In this document: one piece after another, positions 1 to 6,648 of the stretch
Numbering within the stretch: the first letter of the stretch is position 1
Layout of the letters: the number at the start of each line of letters is the position of its first letter
Assembly: GCA_027016675.1 (NCBI GenBank)
Contig: JALUSH010000176.1
Location: 1 to 9,728, forward strand
Reading direction: 5' to 3'
From: Thermodesulfovibrio sp.
Lineage (GTDB): Bacteria; Nitrospirota; Thermodesulfovibrionia; Thermodesulfovibrionales; JdFR-85
DNA: 9,728 bases
Made by a program: the position numbers and the translations under genes
The notes under the pieces: generated by a model
What the model saw: only the letters and a program-made list of their open reading frames with translations
Told to the model about the DNA's origin: nothing
The model's database searches: none

Positions 1-1
1 G

Positions 2-30
2 TTGTAAGGTCTTTATAGTCTTTATAAAAT
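2..30 (+). promoter_or_regulatory. Candidate dnaB promoter, very close to the start codon
   Basis: TTGTAA at 2-7 (4/6 match to TTGACA) and TAAAAT at 25-30 (5/6 match to TATAAT) are separated by 17 nt. The overlapping TATAAA at 23-28 is an alternative -10. Transcription would begin near position 37, leaving a leader of about 9 nt before the ATG at 46. No Shine-Dalgarno sequence is present in the ACCATAACAAAAACA stretch before the ATG. This is inferred from sequence only. Confidence 0.45.
9..26. repeat. Tandem 9-bp direct repeat upstream of dnaB
   Basis: GTCTTTATA occurs twice back to back (9-17 and 18-26), inside the spacer and -10 region of the proposed dnaB promoter. It could be a regulator half-site pair or a simple local duplication that happened to supply the -10 sequence. 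No function can be assigned. Confidence 0.6.
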
Positions 31-45
31 ACCATAACAAAAACA

Positions 46-1419
46 ATGTCCATTTCCACCATTGATAAGGCAATTGACAAACTTCCCCCTCAGAACCTTG
101 AGGCAGAGCAATCCGTTCTTGGTGCAATATTACTGGATAATGAGGCACTTCTGAAGGCATTGGAAATTATAACCCCTGATGACTTCTACAGGGACTCACA
201 CAAAAAGATATTCAATGCCATGGTTGAACTCTTTGAAAAAAACGAACCCATTGACCTTATTACATTAACAGACCATCTTCGTATGAAGGATCAGCTGGAA
301 TCAATCGGTGGGATGTCTTATCTTACATCTCTGGTGAATTTTATCCCCACAGCAGCCAATGTTCGACATCATGCCAGAATCGTAAGAGAAAAGTCCCTTA
401 TGAGAGGTCTGATCCATACAGCCACTGAGATAGTCTCCATGGTCTATGAGGAAAATCTGCCAGCAGACGATCTTGTTGACATGGCAGAAAAAAACATTTT
501 TGCCATATCTGACAAAAGAGTAAAGACCTCGTTTTCCAAGCTCAAGGATGTTATAAAAGACAGCTTTGAGATGATAGAAAGTCTTTACGACAGAAAAGAG
601 GCTATAACAGGCGTACCCTCTGGCTTTCATGATCTTGATGAACTGACCACAGGCTTTCAGCAGGGAGACCTCATCATAGTAGGTGGTCGTCCATCAATGG
701 GGAAAACCGCCCTTGCATTAAACATTGCTCAGCATGTGGGGGTTGAACTCGGTGAACCTGTGGCAATCTTCAGTCTCGAGATGTCCAAGAGACAGTTGGC
801 CCTGAGGATGCTCTGTTCTGAGGCCATGGTGGACTCCAACAGGGTCAGAAAGGGTTTCATAAGAAAAGAGGACTGGCATAAACTAACCTCTGCAGCAGGC
901 AAACTGGCAGAAGCCCCTATATTTATTGATGATTCATCAAACATATCGGTGCTTGAGATGAGAGCAAAGGCAAGAAGGCTGAAAATGGAACATGGCCTCA
1001 GCCTTGTAATAGTAGATTACCTCCAGTTAATGAAGGGCAAGGGCAACTTTGAAAGAAGAGAACAGGAAATCTCTGAGATATCCCGAGCACTAAAGGGTCT
1101 GGCCAAAGAACTGGAGGTTCCTGTTATAGCACTCAGCCAGTTAAACAGGGGGGTGGAGCAGAGACATGACAAGAGACCCACCCTTGCAGACCTCAGGGAA
1201 TCAGGAGCAATTGAACAGGACGCTGATGTTATTCTCTTTCTTTACCGTGATGAGGTCTATAACAAGAACAACAACCACAACAGGGGAAAGGCAGAGATCA
1301 TAATAGCAAAACAACGTAACGGACCCACTGCCACAGTGAACCTCACATATCTATCCCATTGCACAAGGTTTGTCCCTTATACAGAGGTGCTGTATGAAGA
1401 AGAGGAAGAGGTGTTTTAG
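46..1419 (+). CDS. dnaB: Replicative DNA helicase DnaB
   Basis: This is the hexameric ATP-driven 5'-3' helicase that unwinds the replication fork and recruits primase. The 457 residues match the usual family length. An N-terminal helical domain (about 14-115, starting PPQNLEAEQSVLGAILL) is followed by a linker and a RecA-like motor domain (about 185-445). Visible motifs are Walker A GRPSMGKT (214-221), the SLEMS glutamate E245, Walker B LVIVDYLQL (320-328), the ALSQLNRGVEQR loop (362-373) and AKQRNGP (421-427), which carries the family's arginine finger. No intein interrupts it, although DnaB is a common intein host. The C-terminus is acidic (five Glu). The start at 46 lacks a Shine-Dalgarno sequence but has a -10 box close upstream, and no better start exists. 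It abuts the Memo-family gene with no gap, suggesting co-transcription. An rplI gene just upstream is common in other genomes but cannot be seen here. Confidence 0.97.
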   Translation: MSISTIDKAIDKLPPQNLEAEQSVLGAILLDNEALLKALEIITPDDFYRDSHKKIFNAMVELFEKNEPIDLITLTDHLRMKDQLESIGGMSYLTSLVNFIPTAANVRHHARIVREKSLMRGLIHTATEIVSMVYEENLPADDLVDMAEKNIFAISDKRVKTSFSKLKDVIKDSFEMIESLYDRKEAITGVPSGFHDLDELTTGFQQGDLIIVGGRPSMGKTALALNIAQHVGVELGEPVAIFSLEMSKRQLALRMLCSEAMVDSNRVRKGFIRKEDWHKLTSAAGKLAEAPIFIDDSSNISVLEMRAKARRLKMEHGLSLVIVDYLQLMKGKGNFERREQEISEISRALKGLAKELEVPVIALSQLNRGVEQRHDKRPTLADLRESGAIEQDADVILFLYRDEVYNKNNNHNRGKAEIIIAKQRNGPTATVNLTYLSHCTRFVPYTEVLYEEEEEVF

Positions 1420-2223
1420 ATGAAAAGGGCACCTGCAGTAGCCGGCCAGTTCTATAATGGAACCCCGGAAAGCCTGACTCGTCAGGTAAGCCAGTATATT
1501 CTGGACTCTCCAAAAGAGCCCGTGCTTGGTGCCTTATGCCCTCATGCAGGGCTCATGTATTCAGGCCATGTGGCAGGTGCGGTATATTCAAGGATCGAGT
1601 TTCCAGAAACATTTATTTTTTTAGGCCCCAACCATACAGGACTTGGTTCTCCTGTATCCATTATGAGTGAAGGTCAATGGGAGATACCCACAGGAACATT
1701 CGATATTGAAAAGGTACTTGCCCATAAAATCCATACCCTCTCTGATGGTCTTATAGAAAAAGACTCCAGAGCACACCTCTTTGAACACTCCATTGAGGTT
1801 CAATTGCCCTTTGTTGCCTACTTTTCCACCTCTGTAAAAATAGTGCCCATTGCACTGATGACACTGGATCTGGAGACCTGCTATAAAATAGCACAGGCTA
1901 TTGTGAGTGCTGTAAAATTAATGGACTACAGGATAACAATTATTGCAAGCTCTGACATGAGCCATTATGTTTCAGACACTGAGGCAAGGGCACTTGATGG
2001 CATGGCAATCGATAGAATACTTCAACTTGATCCAGAAGGTCTCTATAAAACTGTTGTCTCAAAAAAGATCTCCATGTGTGGTTACATTCCTGCAACAGTA
2101 ATGCTTTATGCGTGCATTGCACTGGGGGCCCAGAAAGCAGAGCTTATCAAGTATGCAACATCAGGAGAGGTAAGTGGTGATTACAACTATGTAGTGGGTT
2201 ATGCAGGAATAATTGTGAGGTAA
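1420..2223 (+). CDS. Memo family protein (AmmeMemoRadiSam system protein B)
   Basis: This is a homologue of human MEMO1, with a fold related to class III aromatic-ring dioxygenases. In bacteria the family is named for a genomic association with AMMECR1 and a radical SAM enzyme; the reaction is not established. The 267 residues are typical. Recognisable parts are the N-terminal RAPAVAGQFY, CPHAGLMYSG with H42, LGPNHTG with H72, FEHSIEVQLPF (121-131), SSDMSHY with H182, and MCGYIP with C220. H42, H72, H182 and C220 correspond to the metal-site residues of human MEMO1 (H49, H81, H192, C244), so metal binding is plausible. The ATG follows the dnaB stop directly. AGAGG at 1407-1411, 8 nt upstream and inside dnaB, is the ribosome binding site, so translation is probably coupled to dnaB. 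Neither partner gene (AMMECR1, radical SAM) is in the window. Confidence 0.92.
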   Translation: MKRAPAVAGQFYNGTPESLTRQVSQYILDSPKEPVLGALCPHAGLMYSGHVAGAVYSRIEFPETFIFLGPNHTGLGSPVSIMSEGQWEIPTGTFDIEKVLAHKIHTLSDGLIEKDSRAHLFEHSIEVQLPFVAYFSTSVKIVPIALMTLDLETCYKIAQAIVSAVKLMDYRITIIASSDMSHYVSDTEARALDGMAIDRILQLDPEGLYKTVVSKKISMCGYIPATVMLYACIALGAQKAELIKYATSGEVSGDYNYVVGYAGIIVR

Positions 2224-2226
2224 CCC

Positions 2227-2889
2227 ATGAGCAATGCTGAAAGAAGAAGATATAAGAGATATGATGTAAATGACATGTCTGGACAGATCATGTATTCTGT
2301 TGATGCCAGGGTACTGAACATGAGCATTGACGGAATGGCTGTAGAAACAAACCATATGGTGAATGTGGACAGGAAATATCAAATCAAGTTGAGCAATGGA
2401 GTGGATACCGTAGAACTAATGGGTATCGTTGTATGGTCAAACCTTGTAAGGACAGAACGCCTCCCCACAGGTGATGTGGTGCCTGTTTTCAAGGCTGGTA
2501 TCAAATTCGAAAACCTTCTAACAGACAAGGCAAAGAAACTGCTTGAGTTTATTGACAAAAATCGAATATTAAAACTGGAACACAGACTTCATGGCAGATT
2601 CAGAATAGACTCGAAAACAGCAAAGATAGGTTATCCCCATGACTATCAGATAAAAAAGATAAGTCTTTCTGGAATGCTGATAGAGTCAGACACAATGCTG
2701 GATCCAGGTCTTGAACTGGAGTTCACTTTAAAGATCAACAGGAACAAACAGATAAAAACAAGAGGCAGGGTTATAAATATCAAAAAAGAAGATGATAGAA
2801 ACACCTATTCCATGGGAATAGAATTTATAAAAATGTCAGATAAAGACAAAGCCATCCTGAGTGACTATCTCTCCCGGAATCACGGATAA
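2227..2889 (+). CDS. Tandem PilZ domain protein (probable c-di-GMP receptor)
   Basis: A 220-residue soluble protein with two PilZ-like domains and no other visible domain. The first (about 6-110) has the c-di-GMP motif pair: RRYKR (7-11, RxxxR) and NMSIDG (31-36, D/NxSxxG). It ends with a GIKFENL strand typical of PilZ. The second (about 118-215) has R120-LHG-R124 and KISLSG (144-149), where the usual Asp/Asn is Lys, followed by MGIEFIKMS. The first domain probably binds c-di-GMP; the second looks degenerate and may bind weakly or serve in dimerisation. No membrane segment or output domain is present, so it would act by protein contact. The start is 3 nt after the Memo stop, with GAGG at 2217-2220. 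It is last in the dnaB unit. No clear terminator follows before the rplU promoter at 2923. The target process (motility, exopolysaccharide) cannot be read from this context. Confidence 0.88.
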   Translation: MSNAERRRYKRYDVNDMSGQIMYSVDARVLNMSIDGMAVETNHMVNVDRKYQIKLSNGVDTVELMGIVVWSNLVRTERLPTGDVVPVFKAGIKFENLLTDKAKKLLEFIDKNRILKLEHRLHGRFRIDSKTAKIGYPHDYQIKKISLSGMLIESDTMLDPGLELEFTLKINRNKQIKTRGRVINIKKEDDRNTYSMGIEFIKMSDKDKAILSDYLSRNHG

Positions 2890-2922
2890 GGAAATGCCAG
2901 CACAGATAAGAACCCCCAAGAT

Positions 2923-2952
2923 TTGACACTGGTATAAAAAATATGTTTTAAT
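2923..2952 (+). promoter_or_regulatory. rplU-rpmA promoter, consensus -35 with extended -10
   Basis: A perfect TTGACA (2923-2928) lies 18 nt before TTTAAT (2947-2952, 5/6 match to TATAAT). The -10 is preceded by TGT at 2944-2946, giving an extended -10. The expected start of transcription is near 2959, with a 5' leader of about 27 nt that carries TGGAGG (2972-2977) 8 nt before the rplU ATG. This is the strongest sigma70-type promoter in the window and suits a ribosomal protein operon. Confidence 0.7.
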
Positions 2953-2985
2953 TAATATCTAATTCATAGCCTGGAGGTTGGTACC

Positions 2986-3303
2986 ATGTACGCTATCATA
3001 GAGACAGGTGGAAAACAATACAGGATTGAAGAAGGACAGATTATCAAGGTGGAAAAGCTTGATGTGCCTCAGGAAGAAACAATACGTATTGACAGGGTAC
3101 TGTTTGTCCGTACAGAGGATAGCTCTGTTATTGGCACACCCTATGTTGAGGGTGCATCTGTTACTGCAAGGGTTCTTGAAACAAGCAAGGACAAGAAGGT
3201 ACTCGTGTTCAAGAAAAAACCCCGCAAGGGATTCAAAAGATTGCGGGGGCACAGACAGTTCTACACTAAATTAAAGATTGAAAGCATCAGGGCAGGAGGT
3301 TAA
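2986..3303 (+). CDS. rplU: 50S ribosomal protein L21
   Basis: This is a structural protein of the large ribosomal subunit that binds 23S rRNA. Its 105 residues are normal for the family. It shows the typical MYAIIETGGKQYRI start, the central KVLVFKKKPRKGF segment, and the basic RGHRQFYTKLKIESI C-terminus that contacts rRNA. The ATG at 2986 has TGGAGG 8 nt upstream and a strong promoter before that. It is separated from rpmA by only 3 nt, the near-universal bacterial rplU-rpmA pair. A second + strand frame inside it (3008-3274) is a shadow. Confidence 0.98.
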   Translation: MYAIIETGGKQYRIEEGQIIKVEKLDVPQEETIRIDRVLFVRTEDSSVIGTPYVEGASVTARVLETSKDKKVLVFKKKPRKGFKRLRGHRQFYTKLKIESIRAGG

Positions 3304-3306
3304 ACC

Positions 3307-3567
3307 ATGGCACATAAAAAGGGTGTGGGAAGCTCCAGAAATGGCAGAGATAGTCAGTCCAAAAGGCTTGGTGTAAAGAGATACGGAGGTCAGTTTGTCA
3401 GGGCAGGGAATATCCTTGTCAGGCAGAGGGGAACAAAATTTCATCCAGGCTTTAATGTAAAAAGAGGTGGTGATGACACCCTCTATGCATTGATTGACGG
3501 TATAGTCAAGTTTGAAAGAAAAGACCGCACACGCACAAAGATAAGCGTATATCCTGTTGAGGCATAG
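3307..3567 (+). CDS. rpmA: 50S ribosomal protein L27
   Basis: This large-subunit protein has an N-terminal tail that reaches toward the peptidyl transferase centre. The 86-residue protein begins MAHKKGVGSSRNGRDSQ and continues GVKRYGGQFVRAGNILVRQRG, a full-length, typical L27. There is no N-terminal extension of the kind cleaved by the Prp protease in Firmicutes, which argues against that phylum. Its ribosome binding site is AGGAGGT (3294-3300) at the end of rplU. In many bacteria obg follows directly. Here a GC-rich hairpin and a 338-nt gap follow, and the next gene is trmFO. Confidence 0.98.
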   Translation: MAHKKGVGSSRNGRDSQSKRLGVKRYGGQFVRAGNILVRQRGTKFHPGFNVKRGGDDTLYALIDGIVKFERKDRTRTKISVYPVEA

Positions 3568-3580
3568 ATGTCTCTATAAA

Positions 3581-3600
3581 GGCCCCTTCCAGGTGGGGCC
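3581..3600 (+). terminator. GC-rich hairpin after rpmA, possible terminator without a U-tract
   Basis: GGCCCC (3581-3586) pairs perfectly with GGGGCC (3595-3600) across an 8-nt loop, 14 nt after the rpmA stop. No T-run follows directly; the nearest is T6 at 3629-3634. It may stabilise the 3' end, pause polymerase or act in factor-dependent termination. As an intrinsic terminator it is incomplete. Confidence 0.4.
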
Positions 3601-3742
3601 GAGCATAACAACTATCCCCTCCTCTGAATTTTTTACTTATTTAAGTCTATAACTGCCCGATAAAAAGTAAACTGCAACTGCTTAGAATATTCTGATTTCT
3701 GAAAACATGGATTATATTCTAAAAGCAACATTGTTTCTTTTT

Positions 3743-3795
3743 GTCACCCTGAATTTATTTCAGGGTCTCTGATATGCTGAACTGATCAGCATGAC
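3743..3795. repeat. Double-hairpin dispersed-type repeat (REP/MITE-like)
   Basis: The left hairpin pairs ACCCTGAA (3746-3753) with TTCAGGGT (3759-3766) over a 5-nt loop. The right hairpin pairs ATGCTGA (3774-3780) with TCAGCAT (3786-3792) over a 5-nt loop. The ends are imperfect inverted repeats: GTCACCCTGA (3743-3752) against the complement of TCAGCATGAC (3786-3795), 8 of 10 matching, with GTCA/TGAC at the very ends. From memory, this resembles the short GTCAnCCTGAA...TTCAGG...GCTGAA...GCATGAC elements scattered through intergenic regions of many genomes. Only one copy is in this window, so dispersal is inferred. Confidence 0.6.
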
Positions 3796-3882
3796 CCACA
3801 GTGCGTGAATACCAAAACAATACTGAAACAGGGCTCAGCAGAAGACCTTTACAAGTCGCCTCTGCAATCATCAACAGATTAT

Positions 3883-3891
3883 TGTTATATT
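3883..3891 (+). promoter_or_regulatory. Extended -10 promoter of the trmFO unit
   Basis: TGTTATATT is a TGn extension plus TATATT (5/6 match to TATAAT). Only a weak -35 candidate (CTGCAA, 3862-3867, 3/6) sits 18 nt upstream. The expected transcript start is near 3898, only about 8 nt before the ATG at 3906, and no Shine-Dalgarno sequence lies in between. Confidence 0.5.
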
Positions 3892-3905
3892 ATCAATATA
3901 CAACC

Positions 3906-5216
3906 ATGGATTTCATAACCATAATAGGTGGTGGGCTGGCTGGTTCTGAGGCGGCCTGGCAGGCTGCAAAAAGGGGCATCAGGGTTAGACTCTATGAGAT
4001 GCGTCCCCTTAGAATGACACCTGCCCACAAGACAGATCTGCTTGCTGAACTTGTCTGCTCCAACTCCCTAAGGTCAAATGACCCCCTCTCAGCACCAGGA
4101 CTCTTGAAAACAGAGCTTCATATGGCTGGCTCCATCATAATGGAGGCAGCCCTTCACAGTGAGGTACCTGCTGGTTCTGCACTTGCAGTAGACCGCACTT
4201 TATTTTCCTCATATATAACTGAGAAACTCAGATCTCACCACTTGATCGAGATTATCCATGAGGAGATAAATGAGATACCTGATGGTTATTGTATCATTGC
4301 CACAGGACCCCTCACCTCTGATGCCCTTTCTGAAGCCCTTAAAAGGCTTCTTAGTGAAGAGCATCTCTATTTTTACGATGCCATAGCACCTATTGTGGAT
4401 GCAGAAACAATAGATTTCTCCAAAGTCTTCAGGGCATCACGCTATGGAAAGGGGGGGGATGACTATCTGAACTGTCCCATGAACAAAGAGGAATATGAAA
4501 GGTTCTACAATGCCCTCATAGAGGCAGACATAGTAGCAAAAAGAGATTTCGAGGATATGAAGGTATTTGAAGGCTGCATGCCAATTGAGATAATGGCAAG
4601 AAGAGGGCACGATACACTTCGATTTGGACCCATGAAACCTGTGGGTCTGATAGACCCACGGACAAACAAGGAACCCTACGCAGTGGTACAGCTACGTATT
4701 GAAAACAGGGACAGAACAGCATACAATATTGTTGGATTCCAGACACGCCTTAAATGGCCTGAACAGAAGCAGGTATTCCGCATGATCCCGGGGCTTGAAA
4801 ATGCCGAATTCTTACGCTACGGTAGCATCCACAGAAATACCTTTATAAACAGTCCCCTCTTTCTGAATAAAGACCTCTCCTTAAAGATAAAAGACAGCAT
4901 CTATCTGGCAGGACAGATTACAGGTGTTGAGGGCTACATAGAATCAACCGCCATGGGGCTGATAGCTGGTATCAATCTGAGCAGAAGAATCAAGGGACTC
5001 TCTTTCGTACCTGTACCACCAGATACTGCCCATGGTAGCCTAATACGATATATCACAGAATCAGAACCCAGAGGCTTTCAGCCAAGTAATATAAACTTTG
5101 CCCTCCTGCCACCACTTGAGAAGAAAATAAAGGACAAAAGACTTCGGAGGGAACTCATTGTAAAGAGGGCTATTGAAAGCTGGAAGAGATACATGGAGGA
5201 ACTGAAAGATGATTGA
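3906..5216 (+). CDS. trmFO: Methylenetetrahydrofolate--tRNA-(uracil-5-)-methyltransferase TrmFO
   Basis: This FAD-dependent enzyme makes m5U54 in the T-loop of tRNA, using methylene-tetrahydrofolate as carbon donor and reduced FAD. With the ATG at 3906 it has 436 residues, normal for the family, and starts directly at the FAD-binding strand: GGGLAGSEAA (8-17). Cysteines C51 (LVCSNSLRSN) and C224 (FEGCMPIE) align with the functional cysteines C53 and C226 of the Bacillus subtilis enzyme. RRGHDTLRFGPMKPVGL and GQITGVEGYIESTAMG (336-351) are family signatures. A GTG at 3801 would add 35 residues that lie upstream of the FAD fold and overlap the promoter, so I reject it. The last 8 nt overlap xerC. 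A G8 run (4451-4458) encodes the conserved KGGDD and is in frame. The organism therefore probably uses the folate-dependent T54 pathway rather than SAM-dependent TrmA. Confidence 0.95.
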   Translation: MDFITIIGGGLAGSEAAWQAAKRGIRVRLYEMRPLRMTPAHKTDLLAELVCSNSLRSNDPLSAPGLLKTELHMAGSIIMEAALHSEVPAGSALAVDRTLFSSYITEKLRSHHLIEIIHEEINEIPDGYCIIATGPLTSDALSEALKRLLSEEHLYFYDAIAPIVDAETIDFSKVFRASRYGKGGDDYLNCPMNKEEYERFYNALIEADIVAKRDFEDMKVFEGCMPIEIMARRGHDTLRFGPMKPVGLIDPRTNKEPYAVVQLRIENRDRTAYNIVGFQTRLKWPEQKQVFRMIPGLENAEFLRYGSIHRNTFINSPLFLNKDLSLKIKDSIYLAGQITGVEGYIESTAMGLIAGINLSRRIKGLSFVPVPPDTAHGSLIRYITESEPRGFQPSNINFALLPPLEKKIKDKRLRRELIVKRAIESWKRYMEELKDD

Positions 5217-6096
5217 ACAACTCAGGGAGTTCTTAAGATACATGGAGATTGAAAGAAACGCCTCAGCCCATACCCTGAGGGCATACAGGCGGGATATCGA
5301 AATGTTCCTCTCCTTTGTGAAAACGCCCCTTCCGGAGATAGAACCAACAGACATAAGAGGTTTTATTGCAAGGAGGCTGAAGGAAGGCAAGAACAAAACC
5401 ACAGTAAACAGACAACTTGCCACACTCAGGTCTTTCTTCAGATTCCTCCACCGTGAAGGATATATCACCAAAAATCCTGCCCGTTTGATACCCAACCCGA
5501 AGACAGAGAAAAAACTACCCAGGTTTCTCTCAGTGGATGAAACATTCCAGCTGGTTGAAAAGCCAGAAGACTTCGGGTTTTTGTCCATTCGTGACAGGGC
5601 AATCCTTGAACTCCTCTACAGCTGTGGTCTGAGGGTGGGTGAACTCGCCTCCCTGACACTGGATGATATTAACCTCAGAGAGGCTCTCATAAGGGTCAAA
5701 GGAAAGAGGAAAAAGGAACGTATTGTACCGGTAGGCTCAAAGGCAATCAATGCGCTAAAAGAATACATGGTGGAAAGGTCGTTGTTAAAAAAAGACTCGC
5801 CAGCACTGTTCCTGAACCGTTCAGGCAGGACCCTCTCAGAAAGAAGTATAAGAAAGATTGTGAAGAAATACTCCTTACAGACAGGCCTTACCAATGTATC
5901 ACCCCATACATTAAGACATACCTTTGCAACTCATCTTCTTCAAAGCGGTGCAGACCTCAGAACCATTCAGGAACTGCTGGGTCATAGCTCCCTGTCTTCA
6001 ACACAGGTCTACACACATCTTGACCTCACCCATCTCATGGATGTCTATGACAGGTCACATCCCCTTGCAAGGAAAAGAAAGGGAGAAAAACCTTAG
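5209..6096 (+). CDS. xerC: Tyrosine recombinase XerC/XerD type
   Basis: This is a site-specific recombinase of the Xer family that resolves chromosome dimers at dif during cell division. It has 295 residues, the normal length. The N-terminal SAM-like DNA-binding domain (about 1-90) contains the NASAHTLRAYRRDI motif, and the C-terminal catalytic domain (about 105-285) is complete. Catalytic residues visible are R142 (GLRVGE), K166, H233 and R236 (SPHTLRHTFATHLL), H259 (LLGHSS) and the nucleophile Y268 (TQVYTH). The start overlaps the trmFO stop by 8 nt and has GGAGGA at 5195-5200, 8 nt upstream. The position between trmFO and hslV is the same as codV in Bacillus, which supports a chromosomal Xer rather than a phage integrase. 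Whether it is strictly XerC, XerD or a single-recombinase XerH-like system cannot be decided without seeing its partner and dif. Confidence 0.93.
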   Translation: MIEQLREFLRYMEIERNASAHTLRAYRRDIEMFLSFVKTPLPEIEPTDIRGFIARRLKEGKNKTTVNRQLATLRSFFRFLHREGYITKNPARLIPNPKTEKKLPRFLSVDETFQLVEKPEDFGFLSIRDRAILELLYSCGLRVGELASLTLDDINLREALIRVKGKRKKERIVPVGSKAINALKEYMVERSLLKKDSPALFLNRSGRTLSERSIRKIVKKYSLQTGLTNVSPHTLRHTFATHLLQSGADLRTIQELLGHSSLSSTQVYTHLDLTHLMDVYDRSHPLARKRKGEKP

Positions 6097-6101
6097 CAGT
6101 T

Positions 6102-6110
6102 TGTTATAAT
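6102..6110 (+). promoter_or_regulatory. Perfect extended -10 promoter immediately before hslV
   Basis: TGTTATAAT is a TGn extension followed by the exact TATAAT consensus, six bases after the xerC stop. No -35 is seen at the proper distance. Only 9 nt separate the -10 from the hslV ATG at 6120. Transcription would start about 3 nt before, or at, the ATG, giving an essentially leaderless hslVU mRNA. No Shine-Dalgarno sequence is present. Confidence 0.65.
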
Positions 6111-6119
6111 ATTAAATCT

Positions 6120-6647
6120 ATGTTTAACGGCACAACAATACTATGCGTAAGAAGGAACGGCAGGGTTGCCATAGGTGGTGATGGTCAGGTAACCATGGGC
6201 AATACTGTGCTCAAGCACAATGCCCGCAAGATAAGAAAGATGTACAGTGACAGGGTTGTCACTGGCTTTGCAGGTGCCACAGCAGATGCCTTCACCCTCT
6301 TTGAAAAATTTGAAGGCAAACTTGAGGCCTATCGTGGTAATCTTACAAGGGCAGCAGTAGAGCTTGCAAAAGACTGGAGAACAGATAAGATTCTCAGAAG
6401 GCTAGAGGCTCTGTTGATTGTTGCAGACAATGAACACACATTTATCATATCCGGCACAGGAGATGTGATCGAACCTGAACAGGGCATTGCTGCTATTGGC
6501 TCCGGGGGACCCTATGCACTGGCAGCAGCAAGGGCACTTTACGAAAACACTAACATGGATGCCCATGAGATAGTCAGGACAGCCCTCAACATAGCATCTG
6601 ACATATGTATCTATACAAACAAGGAAATATTTATTGAGGAGATATAA
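6120..6647 (+). CDS. hslV: ATP-dependent protease proteolytic subunit HslV (ClpQ)
   Basis: This is the N-terminal-nucleophile threonine peptidase that forms the double hexameric core of the HslUV cytosolic protease. It has 175 residues, as expected. The protein opens MFNG-TTILCVRRNG; by homology the first four residues are removed and Thr5 becomes the catalytic nucleophile. The signatures GDGQVTMGNTV, KHNARKIRK, VVTGFAGATADAFTLFEKFE, IAAIGSGGPYALAAARAL and the C-terminal ICIYTNKEIFIEEI are intact. No in-frame start lies between the upstream stop and 6120. It lacks a Shine-Dalgarno sequence and sits right after an exact extended -10, so it may be read from its own very short-leader transcript as well as by read-through from xerC. 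hslU follows after one base. Confidence 0.97.
   Translation: MFNGTTILCVRRNGRVAIGGDGQVTMGNTVLKHNARKIRKMYSDRVVTGFAGATADAFTLFEKFEGKLEAYRGNLTRAAVELAKDWRTDKILRRLEALLIVADNEHTFIISGTGDVIEPEQGIAAIGSGGPYALAAARALYENTNMDAHEIVRTALNIASDICIYTNKEIFIEEI
6636..6641 (+). promoter_or_regulatory. Shine-Dalgarno site that fixes the hslU start
   Basis: GAGGAG lies 7 nt before the ATG at 6649. It overlaps the alternative TTG at 6634, which would place the ribosome site inside the coding region. The ATG at 6649 is therefore the better start. Confidence 0.75.
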
Positions 6648-6648
6648 G

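Larger units (their letters stand above)
3568..3905. other. Intergenic gap between rpmA and trmFO (338 nt)
   Basis: No credible gene is seen on either strand. The stretch holds, in order, a GC-rich hairpin just after rpmA (3581-3600), an AT-rich segment with a T6 tract (3629-3634), a double-hairpin repeat (3743-3795) and an extended -10 promoter (3883-3891) for trmFO. The GTG at 3801 opens the trmFO frame earlier, but the 35 extra residues lack TrmFO similarity, so 3801-3905 is treated as non-coding. Confidence 0.7.

Noticed and set aside
3801..3905. GTG start at 3801 extending TrmFO by 35 residues
   Set aside because: The added residues have no TrmFO similarity, precede the FAD-binding strand that normally begins the protein, and overlap the repeat-bearing gap and the promoter. 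The ATG at 3906 gives the normal family length.
4451..4458. G8 homopolymer in trmFO as a phase-variation tract
   Set aside because: It encodes the conserved Lys-Gly-Gly-Asp of TrmFO in frame, and a housekeeping tRNA enzyme is an unlikely phase-variable target.
5061..5588. Long minus-strand frame of 175 codons opposite trmFO/xerC
   Set aside because: It is antisense to two clearly conserved genes in a purine-rich coding strand, and its Ser/Phe/Leu-rich translation matches nothing recognisable.
5209..6096. XerC-like gene as an integron or phage integrase
   Set aside because: Length, motifs and position between trmFO and hslV match the chromosomal Xer recombinase. No attachment site, phage genes or cassette array are present.
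6634..6648. TTG start for hslU at 6634
   Set aside because: It would place the GAGGAG ribosome site inside the coding region. The ATG at 6649 is 7 nt from that site.
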